Shown here one piece after another: positions 33,039-33,800 of a DNA stretch of 33,800 bases. The stretch is from Planctomycetota bacterium (GTDB lineage: Bacteria > Planctomycetota > Planctomycetia > Pirellulales > Pirellulaceae): NCBI GenBank assembly GCA_027622275.1, contig JAQBZB010000075.1:1-33800 (forward strand). The letters run 5' to 3'. Each line of letters begins with the position of its first letter. The stretch's first letter is position 1. A program made the translations under genes and the position numbers. The notes under the pieces are model-generated. The model was not told the DNA's origin. It ran no database searches and saw nothing but the letters and a program-made list of their open reading frames with translations.

Positions 33039-33800
33039 CTAATTTGAGACTACGTCCATTTCCGCCGGAGCCGACGCATTGGCTTTATCAACGGTAACCG
33101 GTTCGCCGTCAACGGCATCTGAATCTGCTGCTTTCAGTTCGATGCCAAGTTTCTTTTCTGCCACCGGATTGTAGATGTAGATGATCCCGTAAAGCTCAAC
33201 AGGAAGGTCGTAGCCTGACTTCATAGACGACGACGCGGTCGCTCCGCCCCCGAAACCGCTGCCACCACCTTCTTCGCCGGGGCCGCCGGCGAATCCGCCC
33301 CCACTGCCAAAACCACCGCCACTGCCGCCGAATCCACCACCCCCGCCAAAACCACCCCCGCCGCCGAACCCTCCACCTCCGCCGCCTCCGCGCGACTCGC
33401 CGCCACCGGATCCACCGCCTGTCGGCGAAGACTGACGGTTGACTCGAATCTGTCGAACTTCGACCATCAGCGTCGAGTTTCCACACTCCGTCACCAATCG
33501 ATGGATGCGGCGTTGATCCATGGTCAAGCCGAGCCGAATCGGAATTCGCTTTGCGACGACAAGAAACGCGTCATCAGGACTCTTTCCTTCTGGACCGAGC
33601 GCTTTCCGAACACGGCTTGCGGGGAGCGGCACATAATTATTGTCAACGTATCGCGATTCGGCAGGGTCGCGAGCTGCGGTCGTTCCGCTGCCACCTGCAG
33701 CATCGATCGACGAGTTGCCACTTAGTCCCATCATCGCACCGCCACCGCCACCGCCACCGCCACCGCCACCGGCGGACATTCCTGCTCCCCCCATGCCGCT
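33039..33800 (-). CDS. Gly-rich protein of the secretin locus, 5' end beyond the window
   Basis: At least 253 residues are visible and the frame is open to the window edge, so the N-terminus is missing. Two Gly-rich tracts (near the visible start and about 130-185, GGGGGGFGGGGGFGG type) flank a structured segment, VVAKRIPIRLGLTMDQRRIH then RLVTECGNSTLMVEVRQIRV. This looks like the alpha-beta ferredoxin-like C-terminal fold of PilO/GspM-type alignment proteins (inference). The tail has YGIIYIYNPVAEKKLGIEL. It lies 100 bp upstream of the membrane-anchored gene, same strand, probably one operon. No exact family is recognised. Confidence 0.75.
   Translation of the reverse strand, partial: SGMGGAGMSAGGGGGGGGGGGAMMGLSGNSSIDAAGGSGTTAARDPAESRYVDNNYVPLPASRVRKALGPEGKSPDDAFLVVAKRIPIRLGLTMDQRRIHRLVTECGNSTLMVEVRQIRVNRQSSPTGGGSGGGESRGGGGGGGFGGGGGFGGGGGFGGSGGGFGSGGGFAGGPGEEGGGSGFGGGATASSSMKSGYDLPVELYGIIYIYNPVAEKKLGIELKAADSDAVDGEPVTVDKANASAPAEMDVVSN
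33737..33772. repeat. Hexanucleotide repeat encoding poly-Gly
   Basis: Five perfect CACCGC units and one CACCGG follow each other, read on minus as alternating GGC/GGT glycine codons. It is a low-complexity, slippage-prone tract within the partial Gly-rich gene; unit changes keep the frame. Confidence 0.85.

Overview
The window looks like a chromosomal segment of a planctomycete, probably a Pirellulales-type bacterium. The evidence is a set of families typical of that phylum close together: a Tat-type DUF1501 protein, a secreted DUF1080 protein, a secreted CxxCH protein with cyclase-like repeats, a very large secretin with a long TPR/coiled-coil N-terminus, and many short palindromic repeats. 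Moderately high GC and frequent GTG/TTG starts fit. No tRNA, rRNA, prophage, CRISPR array or classical IS was seen.

Layout. 1-2743: minus-strand nitrogen and cofactor genes (corrinoid adenosyltransferase, then amt, then glnB). 2744-4300: accessory island made of a DNA-methyltransferase 3' remnant, a REP-associated tyrosine transposase (RAYT) with a TTG start, and twelve copies of a GTAG-headed hairpin repeat. 4380-7262: secreted TolB-like propeller, Nudix hydrolase and AmpG-like transporter on plus. 7229-10005: thrC, a helical-repeat protein and dapB on minus, an aspartate-family cluster. 10289-12674: TraR/DksA-type zinc finger, lspA, Rrf2 regulator and hisN on plus. 12646-16451: secreted protein with a cysteine-less thioredoxin fold, small membrane protein and S9 peptidase on minus. 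16565-16889: interrupted pseudogene and an inverted pair of REP-like elements. 16904-21183: divergent dgt and uvrA. 21230-24331: two more RAYT-type repeats, then CxxCH/cyclase-like protein, orphan antitoxin-like protein, DUF1080 protein and VOC protein. 24449-26372: second dispersed repeat, DUF1501 protein and DUF423 protein on minus. 26458-33800: secretin, a membrane-anchored repeat protein and a Gly-rich protein cut by the window end, together resembling a pilus or type II secretion assembly locus.

The most notable system is the repeat/transposase island. Repeat copies share a GTAG (once GGAG) foot, an 8-bp stem with a constant T.G mismatch and a 3-nt loop. They come in three stem types related by compensatory changes, which indicates that the hairpin itself is maintained. 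They surround a RAYT and supply the stop codons of two reading frames. Related elements at 16694-16889 appear to have truncated and frameshifted a gene. A second, unrelated palindromic repeat family also places its edge exactly on gene stop codons (glnB and the DUF1501 gene).
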